A DNA stretch of 64,000 nt, taken from assembly GCA_018238155.1 (NCBI GenBank), contig JABCTZ010000007.1:62001-126000 (forward strand), in the 5' to 3' direction. Both the position numbers and the translations under genes were made by a program. Below the pieces are notes generated by a model. It saw nothing but the letters and a program-made list of their open reading frames with translations. It did not search any database and had not been told where the DNA came from. Below, one piece after another: positions 53,823 through 62,798 of this stretch (the stretch's first letter is position 1; each line of letters opens with the position of its first letter). This DNA comes from Candidatus Heimdallarchaeota archaeon (GTDB lineage: Archaea; Asgardarchaeota; Heimdallarchaeia; JABLTI01).

Positions 53823-56177
53823 TTATTTTAGCTCTCGAGAGATCGAGAGTGCTTGACGACCGAGCGTCTCACCAATAACGACATTCTTGAATCCATCCGA
53901 AGTGGAGAGAATACCAACCCAATCCTTTTCAGTTTCATCTTTGAAAGCAATGAGCATTTCTTCTCCTCCATCTCTATCAAAAGCGATGTATTCTGCAAAC
54001 CCTTGCATATCTTGCATACCAATCTTTCTTATTTTGGCTCTTCCAAGTGCATCTGATGCTTTGATTTCATCAATAATATTCTTGTCAGCGACTTCATCAA
54101 TTTTTGATATGATGGTCATTTTAGCTTGTGCTTTGACCTTTCCTAAAGTCTTTGTTGGAATATCACTGGGTTCAGGTATGACCATAGTTACATTGGATTT
54201 TATTCTCAAAGTGAGCATATCATCCAATCTATCAAAGATTGCATCTTTACTGTAAAGAATTGCTGTTTCTATTTTTGGTCTTGGATAGGTTGTAACTGTC
54301 GTTTGGAACGCTTCATTTTGACTCTTGAATTCCATCAATAGTTGAGATATTTTCAATGAATCTTTTGAAAATCTATTATAATAATCATTGAATCCACCCT
54401 TTACGGCTTCTATTTCTTTTCTAACAGATGATTCAACTACATCGGTTATTGTTGAAATCGCTTTCAAGGAGGTTTCTTCATTGTTCCTGATACAAGTTGT
54501 TGCTGTGGTATTTACATCACTTATTACCGCAGTGGTTGTACTTCCAATAGTTTCAGTACCGGTAGTGCAATCTTTAGCAACTTTTTGCTTCGTTTTCTTG
54601 GTATCATTGATGAATGAATCCTTAGTCTCTTTCAGATTTTCTTTAGAGCTTGTAACCGTAGCATCTGCCATAGATGCAATATCTGCCGTCATCTGTGTTG
54701 TTGTTGTAGTTGTAGTATCAGAATTAGATGTTGTTAGAGAGGTTAATTTCTCTGTAACATTATTCTTTGTTAAATCGAATTCAGTTTTTGAGGTGTCTAC
54801 AGAGCTATCAATTGATGCATGCATTCCTGTAACTGTTTCTTCAACTTTGGCATTAATGTCTGCTGAGTAGTTAGATTTCAATAAAACAACACTTGAATTT
54901 AAGGTTGCGACTGTAGAATTTGTTGCTTCCAAAGTATTTGCATTTTGTTCTTCAACCTTTGTTAGCATAGATGCAGTTCCATCTTCTACAGCTTTATTAT
55001 CGATATCTACATTTGCAGCTATTTCTTCATTGTGTTTAGTTACTAATTCAGCAACAGAGGCATTAGCGTTCTCCATTAGAGCAGCAATTTCTTTGCTTGT
55101 GTTCGCATTCAAATCGTCAATTTGCTTTTTATATTTTTCAGAAATTTTCGTTAATTGCTTATTGAATTTCCCTTCAAAATCATTCATATCTGAAGCAAAA
55201 TGCTCTTTCACTTGATCAAAATTGGTACTAAGTCCTTCTTTGAATTGATTATTCAAATCAATTCTATTTTTCTTAGCTTCCTCAGCTGTTTCCTTCAAGA
55301 AAGCTCCTTGTTCATTTGTTGCTGTAGTGATTGTTTCACTAAGAGTTGTTACATTGCCTTCTGTTTCATTTACAAAAGTATCCAATCCTGATAAGACATG
55401 ATCTCTTGTATCTTCTAATTTTTCTTTAGAGTCATTTTTCAAAGCATTGCCAAGTTTTTCAACTTCATTGGTGATGGTTTGTGTTGCAGTAGCAATAGCA
55501 TTTGTTCCCTCGTTAAGGAATTCATCATTTCTTCCTTTGATTGTCGAATTCAATTCTTCTAGAGCAGTCTGGGAATTTGACTTTGCATTAGTTGAAAAAG
55601 TGTCTAAATTCTCATTTACATTTCCCTCAAAAGCTTCAACTGTTTCGGTTTGTTTGGTCAAGAAATCGTTTGTTTCTGATTTGATTGCTTTCTTGGTTGA
55701 ATTAACAGCTACATTAACAGACTCTTTTGCTTCGAGTGTTTTACTTTCAACAGAAGCTTTGCTTTCGTTGCTATTTAGAGAAACAATATCACTATTTTTC
55801 TTCTTTTCAGAGTGAACAAATTCTTCTGTATCTTTCATTACTTGATCGAAATGCTTAATCTGATTTGCAACGTACTCTTTCAATTCAGTTACTAGCTGAT
55901 CAATCTTATGTGCATCTTTTCCTGCTTCTTCGGCTATTTCTCTAAAAGGATAAAGACCAATTGCTTTATCTACTAACCCCTCAATATTATAGGCATAATT
56001 CTTTCCAAATAATACTTCAAGAGTTGCTTTTACTTTTGAGATGGGTTTAACTTGGGAATACTTAGAAATCTCTCCTAAAGTTAAAGGGCCCAAAGAAAGT
56101 AATGCGAGATACACCTTTTGTTCTATTTCACTTAAACCAAGTCTCTCAAGAAATGGTGTAGTAGTTGGTGTTGACAT
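53823..56177 (-). CDS. TrmB-like HTH protein with very long coiled-coil insertion
   Basis: About 784 residues (start ATG 56177 after GAAGGGATATATT). The N-terminal 85 residues are a TrmB-type winged helix (LGLSEIEQKVYLALLSLGPLTLGEI). About 490 residues follow of Thr/Asn/Glu/Ser/Lys-rich sequence with heptad spacing and frequent TxTxxxxN motifs, predicted to be one or more long coiled coils. The C-terminal 160 residues (ETAILYSKDAIFDRLDDM onward, with ASDALGRAKIRKIGM) resemble the TrmB sensor/PLD-like domain. TrmB regulators normally have a short linker. It may be a regulator with a long spacer, or a DNA-bridging protein. Confidence 0.82.
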   Translation of the reverse strand: MSTPTTTPFLERLGLSEIEQKVYLALLSLGPLTLGEISKYSQVKPISKVKATLEVLFGKNYAYNIEGLVDKAIGLYPFREIAEEAGKDAHKIDQLVTELKEYVANQIKHFDQVMKDTEEFVHSEKKKNSDIVSLNSNESKASVESKTLEAKESVNVAVNSTKKAIKSETNDFLTKQTETVEAFEGNVNENLDTFSTNAKSNSQTALEELNSTIKGRNDEFLNEGTNAIATATQTITNEVEKLGNALKNDSKEKLEDTRDHVLSGLDTFVNETEGNVTTLSETITTATNEQGAFLKETAEEAKKNRIDLNNQFKEGLSTNFDQVKEHFASDMNDFEGKFNKQLTKISEKYKKQIDDLNANTSKEIAALMENANASVAELVTKHNEEIAANVDIDNKAVEDGTASMLTKVEEQNANTLEATNSTVATLNSSVVLLKSNYSADINAKVEETVTGMHASIDSSVDTSKTEFDLTKNNVTEKLTSLTTSNSDTTTTTTTQMTADIASMADATVTSSKENLKETKDSFINDTKKTKQKVAKDCTTGTETIGSTTTAVISDVNTTATTCIRNNEETSLKAISTITDVVESSVRKEIEAVKGGFNDYYNRFSKDSLKISQLLMEFKSQNEAFQTTVTTYPRPKIETAILYSKDAIFDRLDDMLTLRIKSNVTMVIPEPSDIPTKTLGKVKAQAKMTIISKIDEVADKNIIDEIKASDALGRAKIRKIGMQDMQGFAEYIAFDRDGGEEMLIAFKDETEKDWVGILSTSDGFKNVVIGETLGRQALSISRELK

Positions 56178-56400
56178 AATATATCCCTTCATATCATTTT
56201 TACAAATTGATTTATTGCTTCATTTTTTCATAGTAAATCAAAGGTAGCAAATTTCTGTTATACTAACAAAAATTAACAAGTAAAACAGAAAAGGAGATTG
56301 TATAAATGTATTGCTCTTCATACAAATTTATGGCAAAGAAAAAATAGCTCAAAACACAAATTATGCGTTTTTTCTTAAAAATTAGATGAGAAGATAGGAA

Positions 56401-57138
56401 TTATAATGTTCCTTCTTCAATTGCCTTTATATCTAAGAAGGATTCCAATATGCCTTCATAGATTTTTCCATCAAGAATTGTTAAAGGTCTTTTTGCTTCT
56501 TTTGCAATCATATCTTCATGAGTTACAACAACAAGAGTAACGCCTTCTTCTTCGTTAATCTTCATTAAATAATCAATGATTTCTCGTGAGGTATTGCTAT
56601 CTAATTGACCTGTGGGTTCATCTAAAAGGATTAGTTCAGGTTTATTAGCCAATGCACGAGCAATTGCTACTCTTTGTCTTTGCCCACCACTTAGCTCCAT
56701 TGGAAAATGATCGCCTCTATCTGGTAATCCAATTACTTCAAGAAGTTCATACACTCTCTCTTCTCTTTCAGAAGTTGGAGTTCCATTTATAATCATTGGA
56801 AGTGCGATGTTTTCTGCTGTTGTCAAAATTTCAAGAAGATTAAATGCTTGGAAAACAAAACCAATTTTATTTCTGCGAATATCACGAATATCCTTGTTTG
56901 GCATTTGAGTTAGATTTACTCCATTAAAGAAAATTTCACCTGCAGTAGGATTGTCTATTGTTCCAATCAAATTGAGAAAAGTTGTTTTTCCACTTCCAGA
57001 AGGACCTACTATTGTTGCATACTCTCCTCTCTCGAGAGCAAAGTCAATACCATTAATAGCTTTGATTGTTGCTTCTCCAAAAGGGTATTCTTTTGTCAGT
57101 CCTTTAGTCTGAATAATAAAGTCATTTTTTTCAGCCAA
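56401..57138 (-). CDS. ABC transporter ATPase, LolD/MacB type
   Basis: A 245-residue ATPase. Walker [10 protein letters not shown] (about 44-52), Q-loop region [10 protein letters not shown], signature [20 protein letters not shown] (about 146-165), Walker [13 protein letters not shown], and D-loop/H-loop residues are all present. MacB/LolD-type ATPases pair with FtsX-like permeases. Here the permease is 2.5 kb away on the opposite strand. The TTG at 57138 (MAEKNDF) follows a GGAG site and is favoured over the ORF start at 57165. Confidence 0.92.
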   Translation of the reverse strand: MAEKNDFIIQTKGLTKEYPFGEATIKAINGIDFALERGEYATIVGPSGSGKTTFLNLIGTIDNPTAGEIFFNGVNLTQMPNKDIRDIRRNKIGFVFQAFNLLEILTTAENIALPMIINGTPTSEREERVYELLEVIGLPDRGDHFPMELSGGQRQRVAIARALANKPELILLDEPTGQLDSNTSREIIDYLMKINEEEGVTLVVVTHEDMIAKEAKRPLTILDGKIYEGILESFLDIKAIEEGTL

Positions 57139-57281
57139 TGAAATTCGCTCCAGCTGTTTTATCAAAGGATATCAGAATAAAAAGCATTTCTAACAATCTA
57201 ATTATAATTTAAATTGAAAGAAGAAAAGGAACTGATGGAATTAATTCTCTTCTTAATTCATGATTAATGAATTTTCTATCT

Positions 57282-59498
57282 TTAAATAAGCCCCCTTCTT
57301 TTTTTATAGCTATTTTTAACAACAAAGTATCCAGAAATTGCTAGAATTATTATTGTTCCTCCTATTATTGGTCCTAAAGTCCAAAGTGGGAAAGGCTTGT
57401 CGAAAGGATCATTCGGATCACTACCACGTTTAATTTCCACATCATCAGTTATCCCGTCCCCATCCGTATCATCATTAATCGGATTTGTACCGTAAATATC
57501 GATTTCATCAACATTTGAAATTCCATCGCCATCTGAATCCAAATTCGCATCCTGAACAAGAGGATTTGTTAAATATCGTTTCACTTCATCCCCATCTAAT
57601 AGTCCATCTCCGTCCGTATCAGAAATATCTGGATTTGTGCTATGAGTGTACTCTTCAATATTAGTTAGCTTGTCTTCATCTAGATCTTCGTAAGTATCTG
57701 GTACAAACGGATCTGGATTTTCATATTGCACCTCAAACCCATCTGGTAAGAAATCTCCATCTGTATCTGAATTGAGTGGATTTGTTCCCGAAAATAATAC
57801 CTCATACCCATCTTCTAAATCATCTTGATCTGTATCTTTGATTGTTGGATCTGTAAAATAAATATCTGCTTCTTCTACATTTGTTAATAAATCACCATCT
57901 GTATCGAAATCTGTATCATTCTTTGTTGGATCCAAGCGATATCTGTAAATTTCATCTCCATCTAGTAACCCATCTCCATCTGTATCCTTCATTTGAACGT
58001 TGCTCCCAACAATTTCTTCCTCCAAATCACTTAGTCCATCCTGATCCATATCTGCAGTCAAACCGATTCGCTCATTGCCTCCCCGATAGCTTGGCCATGG
58101 TAAGAGTCCAAATGAACCTAGTTTATAACAATAAACATCTGAAAGGTCTCGCTCAGTCCCTGTGCCATGAGTTGTAATAATGATTTCAATTATCCCATCT
58201 TTATCAATGTCGCCTATTACTGGTGCAGAATCAATTCCTTTTATGCTTATTTCTTTCTTATACAGCTCAGTTCCATTATTCGAAATAATTAGTATTTTCC
58301 CAGAAGGCGTCACTTCGACAATTTCAGGAATAAAATCCCCATTTATATCACAAATAATTGAATCTTTGTAAATGACTTCACTATTAGTGCTATTCCAATA
58401 AACGTTCTTACTATTTCTTGCATCAGTAAAAGCAAAGAGTGTGACATTTGTGGGTTGAATTAGGAAGTCATTAATTCCATCCATATCCAAATCACCAATT
58501 GTTACACTATTTAGTATTGCATTTTCTGCCTCCCAAGGCCATTCGCTGAATTGTGAGCCGTTTTGATGATAAATGTACAAATTTCTGTCCCACGAACCAA
58601 TAATTATTTCATTCTTACTATCATTATTCAAATCAGTAACTGCAGGAGAAGCTCTAATATGATATGTTGTATTTTGTGGCCACCCTGGTAGTGGAACACC
58701 ATGACCATCAATAACGTGTATTGCATTGTCATAAGAACCAAAAACAATTTCTAATGCAGAATCTCCACCTAAATCCGCTAAAGCTGGTGTACCAATGATT
58801 TGATCTGTTGCACCTGTATATGGAAATCCTTCTACTTCTGATCCATTAAGCTCAAAAGCATGAATATTGTTATCCCACGTTCCAATAATTATTTCTTTCT
58901 CTCCGTCTCCATCAATATCCCCTGCAGAAAGTGATGATGTAATTTTATTACTTAATTCAATATCCCAGTTTGGAACCTCTGTAGCATTTAAAAACCAAGC
59001 ATGTAACGTTCCTGGATTGTGTGTTGCACAAATAATTTCTTTCTCACCATCTTCATTAAGATCTAAAGCAATTGGATATGGTGATATGCCTAAATCTGAT
59101 GTTAATTTCTCATTTGTAGCAATAGTACCATATGTTCCCCAACCTTCAAGAAAATTTCCTTCATGGTCTAAAATATAGATGAAACTATTTGCAGTCAAGA
59201 TAATAATTTCCATATCTCCATCTCCATCAAGGTCTGATAAAATTGGTGAAGATATTGCCGAGCCAATCAAATCTTCATGTATCCAAAGGGCATTTGTGAA
59301 GAATGACTCTATTTCTGCGCCAGAGTTAATAGAAAATATCGGCTCAGTAATAAACACTTGTTTCTGTTCAATTCGAGGGTTTAGCTGTTTTAATTTCAAA
59401 ATATCAGCGTCAAATGATTGTGCTAAACCAATATTTACACAAATCGTTAGTACAATAAAAATAAGTCCTATTCTGGAAATTATTATTTTATTTACCAT
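57282..59498 (-). CDS. Surface protein: beta-propeller repeats plus calcium-binding repeats
   Basis: About 738 residues (start ATG 59498). A signal peptide (about 4-25) ends in LAQS. Residues about 60-440 hold seven or so VCBS/FG-GAP repeats (SPILSDLDGDGDMEI; GDIDGDGEKEIIIGT; VTDLNNDSKNEIIIG), expected to form a beta-propeller. Residues about 500-695 are thrombospondin-type-3 repeats (DTDGDGLLDGDE and similar) that bind calcium. A transmembrane helix (about 706-731) and a short basic tail close it. This is a calcium-stabilised, membrane-anchored cell-surface adhesin-like protein. It sits between the ABC ATPase and the permease. Confidence 0.88.
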   Translation of the reverse strand: MVNKIIISRIGLIFIVLTICVNIGLAQSFDADILKLKQLNPRIEQKQVFITEPIFSINSGAEIESFFTNALWIHEDLIGSAISSPILSDLDGDGDMEIIILTANSFIYILDHEGNFLEGWGTYGTIATNEKLTSDLGISPYPIALDLNEDGEKEIICATHNPGTLHAWFLNATEVPNWDIELSNKITSSLSAGDIDGDGEKEIIIGTWDNNIHAFELNGSEVEGFPYTGATDQIIGTPALADLGGDSALEIVFGSYDNAIHVIDGHGVPLPGWPQNTTYHIRASPAVTDLNNDSKNEIIIGSWDRNLYIYHQNGSQFSEWPWEAENAILNSVTIGDLDMDGINDFLIQPTNVTLFAFTDARNSKNVYWNSTNSEVIYKDSIICDINGDFIPEIVEVTPSGKILIISNNGTELYKKEISIKGIDSAPVIGDIDKDGIIEIIITTHGTGTERDLSDVYCYKLGSFGLLPWPSYRGGNERIGLTADMDQDGLSDLEEEIVGSNVQMKDTDGDGLLDGDEIYRYRLDPTKNDTDFDTDGDLLTNVEEADIYFTDPTIKDTDQDDLEDGYEVLFSGTNPLNSDTDGDFLPDGFEVQYENPDPFVPDTYEDLDEDKLTNIEEYTHSTNPDISDTDGDGLLDGDEVKRYLTNPLVQDANLDSDGDGISNVDEIDIYGTNPINDDTDGDGITDDVEIKRGSDPNDPFDKPFPLWTLGPIIGGTIIILAISGYFVVKNSYKKRRGLI

Positions 59499-59676
59499 TA
59501 AAGCATACCACAAATATACAAGTCTCCTCTTTCAAATTTAATTTTTGTTAAAAAACCGTTAATATTCCTTACATTTTGATTATCTTTTCTCCTTCAAATG
59601 AATTAACTCTCTAAAATGATATTAGTATAAATGCTTAAAACTGATTTCAACAAATCTTATCTGGGTAGTATATCTG

Positions 59677-62559
59677 ATGAGCTTAATATCTAGAGTTTTC
59701 GAAAAACTTAATCTGTTTTTCAGAATGATTTTCATTAATAAAAAATACACTCTAGTAGCATTTGTGGGCTTAGGAATAAGCCTTTCCCTTATATCTACAA
59801 GTTTAATTTTTCTTTATAGTTACCAATTTAACGCATTCAATAAATATGTCGTTGATCATCCCGAAGAGCAAATAACAATATCACCAAATAATATGCTTAA
59901 TTCTTTTGGGCAAGAGGATACTTTGATTCCTGATTTAAACTCGCTTGTGGATACTTCAATAAGTGATTCTGGGTTACAAGGTCGTGTTTCATATAGAGGA
60001 TGGTATAATCGTCGTGCGGTAGTTCTTCCTTATGAAGATCGAACTCATTATAATACCACTGAACTTTTACCCTTGTCAATGGTTGGTGTCCCAGTAGAAT
60101 TTTTTGATATATTGCAACCATATCTCATTGAGGGTGGAAGAATGCCTGCAAGTTCAAATGAAATTATTATATTGCTACGATCAGAATACTTTTCAACAAC
60201 AAATATTAGTGTCGGCGAACAAAATATCTTTGTTATTTCTAATCCTATAAATATTTGGGCTTCAGTATGGGACGGAGTTCCTAATGGCGGAGTGAGGATG
60301 AATGTTACCGGTATTATCAATGTCTATGATTTACAGAACAGTTTAAACAACACTTCAGATTCCACAACAAAAATCAGCAATCTATTTTCTGTTATTGATA
60401 CTGATGAAATGATATTAACGTTTCATAAAAATGTTATGGATTTCACATCTGGTTTAACTGGCATGCCGTCCTTGGTTGCTCCAAATAAACAAACCTATGT
60501 AGGATCTATTCTTTTCAATTTGAACGAAGTAAATGCTTTTAGAATCAATGATGATATATCTAACTTGATCGCTTTTTCTGAACAGTTACGTACTTCTATT
60601 GAAACTACAAGTTTAACAAATGATGTTCATATCGATTTGGATTTAGTAGTTATCCTTCAAGGGTTCGCATCTGAATTTGAAGTTTTTAAGATTTTTACCC
60701 TGTTATTTATGGTACCCATTATAAGTATGGCTTTATCTTTAACAGCATACTCGACTAACTTGGTCAAAAAACGCAGAAAACGCCAACTTGCTTTGTTAGG
60801 TCAAAGAGGTGTTTCTCAATTTGAGATTCTCTTTATGTTGTTTAGTGAGACCTTACTTTTTACCGTTATTGCAATAGTAATATCATTCATTATTGCGTAT
60901 CCATATTCATTTCTAATTTTAAAGAGTGATGCTTTTCTAAGTTTTCAGGGAGAAATAATTACTCCACAACTATATATTTTCATTATTGAAATTATAATTG
61001 CGATAGGTTTTGGTGGGTCATTGTTAGTAAATTTCAGCAATATCTGGAATTTAAGCAAAATAAGTGCTGAAGAAGCTTTCAGCGAAACGAAAACCAAAAA
61101 GCCATTCTGGGAACGATTTTATATTGATATATTCTTCTTAATTGTAGGAATTGTTGCTTGGATAATAACATTTTACCAACTTCGTAATACAGCTGTATCT
61201 TCTGCTTTTGCTCGAGTATTAGGAACACCGGCACCAATACTAATAATTGTTGGAACAGTTTTATTCATTTCTAGATTATATCCACTAATTACTACTTGGT
61301 TATCTAAAATTTCTTGGAAATATACTAAATTAGAAATGATTAGCATTTCACTAAGAAGTTTAAGTAGAAGAAGAAGTGCCTCGATGCGGTCATTAGTTCT
61401 AATTATGCTTACGTTTACTATGGCAATAATTTCTATTGTAATACCAGATACATATCAAAATTTCGATTATGAAAATGCTGCTTATGACATTGGATCAGAT
61501 ATAGTGATATCAGGGGTTTCTATGAATGATCCTAGTTTCCAGGCAAATATTGAAGCAATTGAGGGTGTTGAAGATACCACATATGTAGCCTTACTAACCT
61601 ATAATCCAATATCCCGGGGGAGTATAATCTATTCTTATTCAATAGTAGGTATAAATACTTCTGAATTTGCTAACGTTGCCTTTTTTGAAGATGAATATTT
61701 GGATGATGATTTAGAGGAAACATTAACTATTTTAGCACAACCCCCAGAATTGGGGTCTTCTGCCAATGTTTTAATTCAAGAGGATCAAGTAAAAGCATTT
61801 AATTTAACTGAAGGGAAAAATTTCAATATAACATATTTGCCCAGTGGTTCAAACGTGGAATACAATTATACCGTTACTACTGTTGGTTTCTATAATTATT
61901 GGCCTACTTTATACAAAATTGCACCAGAACAAGGTTCAACTATTTTCAGACTTGGTATGGTCACCAATTTAGCAACAATCTATGCTCTTGCAATGGATTC
62001 TGCCAACGTCAATGTTCAGTTGTATGTAGATGTAAAAGATGATTATATCGTTGAGACAGTTGCAGATGATATTCGTGGGAAAGTTTTTGGGCGGAGAATT
62101 GAAGACATAGATGAAAGAGTGACTATTTCGACAGGTAGTCTCAGAGCAGCAGTCATATATGGCTCTCTAAATTCCAATTTTATTGCATCTATTTTCATTC
62201 TTATCTTTGCTATGTCGTTAATGATGGTAATACATAGTTTGGAGCGTTCAAACGAAGTAGGAATTTTGAAAGCTATTGGTATATCTCCAAAGCAACTCTT
62301 CTCGTTTTTCTTCGTAGAATCACTCACTGTTATAATTGTAGGTGCAATAGTTGGAACATTCCTGGGGATGATTACTTCATATATGTTTATGTCAATAATA
62401 ACAATCAATAGATTCATCCCACCCTGGGGGATGGTTTTTTCACCATGGAAGATTATTGGAACAATATTAGTTATGTTATTTGCATCCATGCTTAGCTCAG
62501 CAATTCCAGGAGTTCTCTTTTCAAGACGGAAAGAAGCGCAAATTATGCGAGAGCTATGA
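59677..62559 (+). CDS. FtsX/MacB-type ABC permease with two FtsX domains
   Basis: A 960-residue membrane protein. Helix 1 (about 27-50) is followed by a large extracellular domain (about 55-330). Three to four helices (about 340-480) form the first FtsX domain, then more helices at about 487-545 and 565-590. A second extracellular domain (about 600-830) leads to the second FtsX domain (about 832-955; SNEVGILKAIGISPKQLFSFFF). The KAIG coupling motif is present in the second domain and LLGQRGVSQFEI is its first-domain equivalent. A single chain holding both permease halves is typical of archaeal/actinobacterial MacB-like exporters. Divergent from the surface protein. Confidence 0.9.
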   Translation: MSLISRVFEKLNLFFRMIFINKKYTLVAFVGLGISLSLISTSLIFLYSYQFNAFNKYVVDHPEEQITISPNNMLNSFGQEDTLIPDLNSLVDTSISDSGLQGRVSYRGWYNRRAVVLPYEDRTHYNTTELLPLSMVGVPVEFFDILQPYLIEGGRMPASSNEIIILLRSEYFSTTNISVGEQNIFVISNPINIWASVWDGVPNGGVRMNVTGIINVYDLQNSLNNTSDSTTKISNLFSVIDTDEMILTFHKNVMDFTSGLTGMPSLVAPNKQTYVGSILFNLNEVNAFRINDDISNLIAFSEQLRTSIETTSLTNDVHIDLDLVVILQGFASEFEVFKIFTLLFMVPIISMALSLTAYSTNLVKKRRKRQLALLGQRGVSQFEILFMLFSETLLFTVIAIVISFIIAYPYSFLILKSDAFLSFQGEIITPQLYIFIIEIIIAIGFGGSLLVNFSNIWNLSKISAEEAFSETKTKKPFWERFYIDIFFLIVGIVAWIITFYQLRNTAVSSAFARVLGTPAPILIIVGTVLFISRLYPLITTWLSKISWKYTKLEMISISLRSLSRRRSASMRSLVLIMLTFTMAIISIVIPDTYQNFDYENAAYDIGSDIVISGVSMNDPSFQANIEAIEGVEDTTYVALLTYNPISRGSIIYSYSIVGINTSEFANVAFFEDEYLDDDLEETLTILAQPPELGSSANVLIQEDQVKAFNLTEGKNFNITYLPSGSNVEYNYTVTTVGFYNYWPTLYKIAPEQGSTIFRLGMVTNLATIYALAMDSANVNVQLYVDVKDDYIVETVADDIRGKVFGRRIEDIDERVTISTGSLRAAVIYGSLNSNFIASIFILIFAMSLMMVIHSLERSNEVGILKAIGISPKQLFSFFFVESLTVIIVGAIVGTFLGMITSYMFMSIITINRFIPPWGMVFSPWKIIGTILVMLFASMLSSAIPGVLFSRRKEAQIMREL

Positions 62560-62798
62560 AACAAATTTTTTTGTTTATAATAATGTAAAAGAGAAAGGAT
62601 AATTGCTACAAACAAAATAGAAGTTACAAAGAAAAACGAATGAAAACTCATAAATGAACAAAAAATTTTAAAACTGAACAAAAGAGACTAAAATATAGTG
62701 AAGTTATTCTTTTAATAACCTCTACAAAACATTATTAAAAGGAAAATGAAACAGCAATTAATATAAGAAAAATTTAACTGTTAATTAGGTGTAAACAA

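Noticed and set aside
53623..53856. 77-residue plus-strand frame upstream of rbkR
   Set aside because: Overlaps the palindromic operator region and the end of the HTH gene, with no homology signal; treated as chance.
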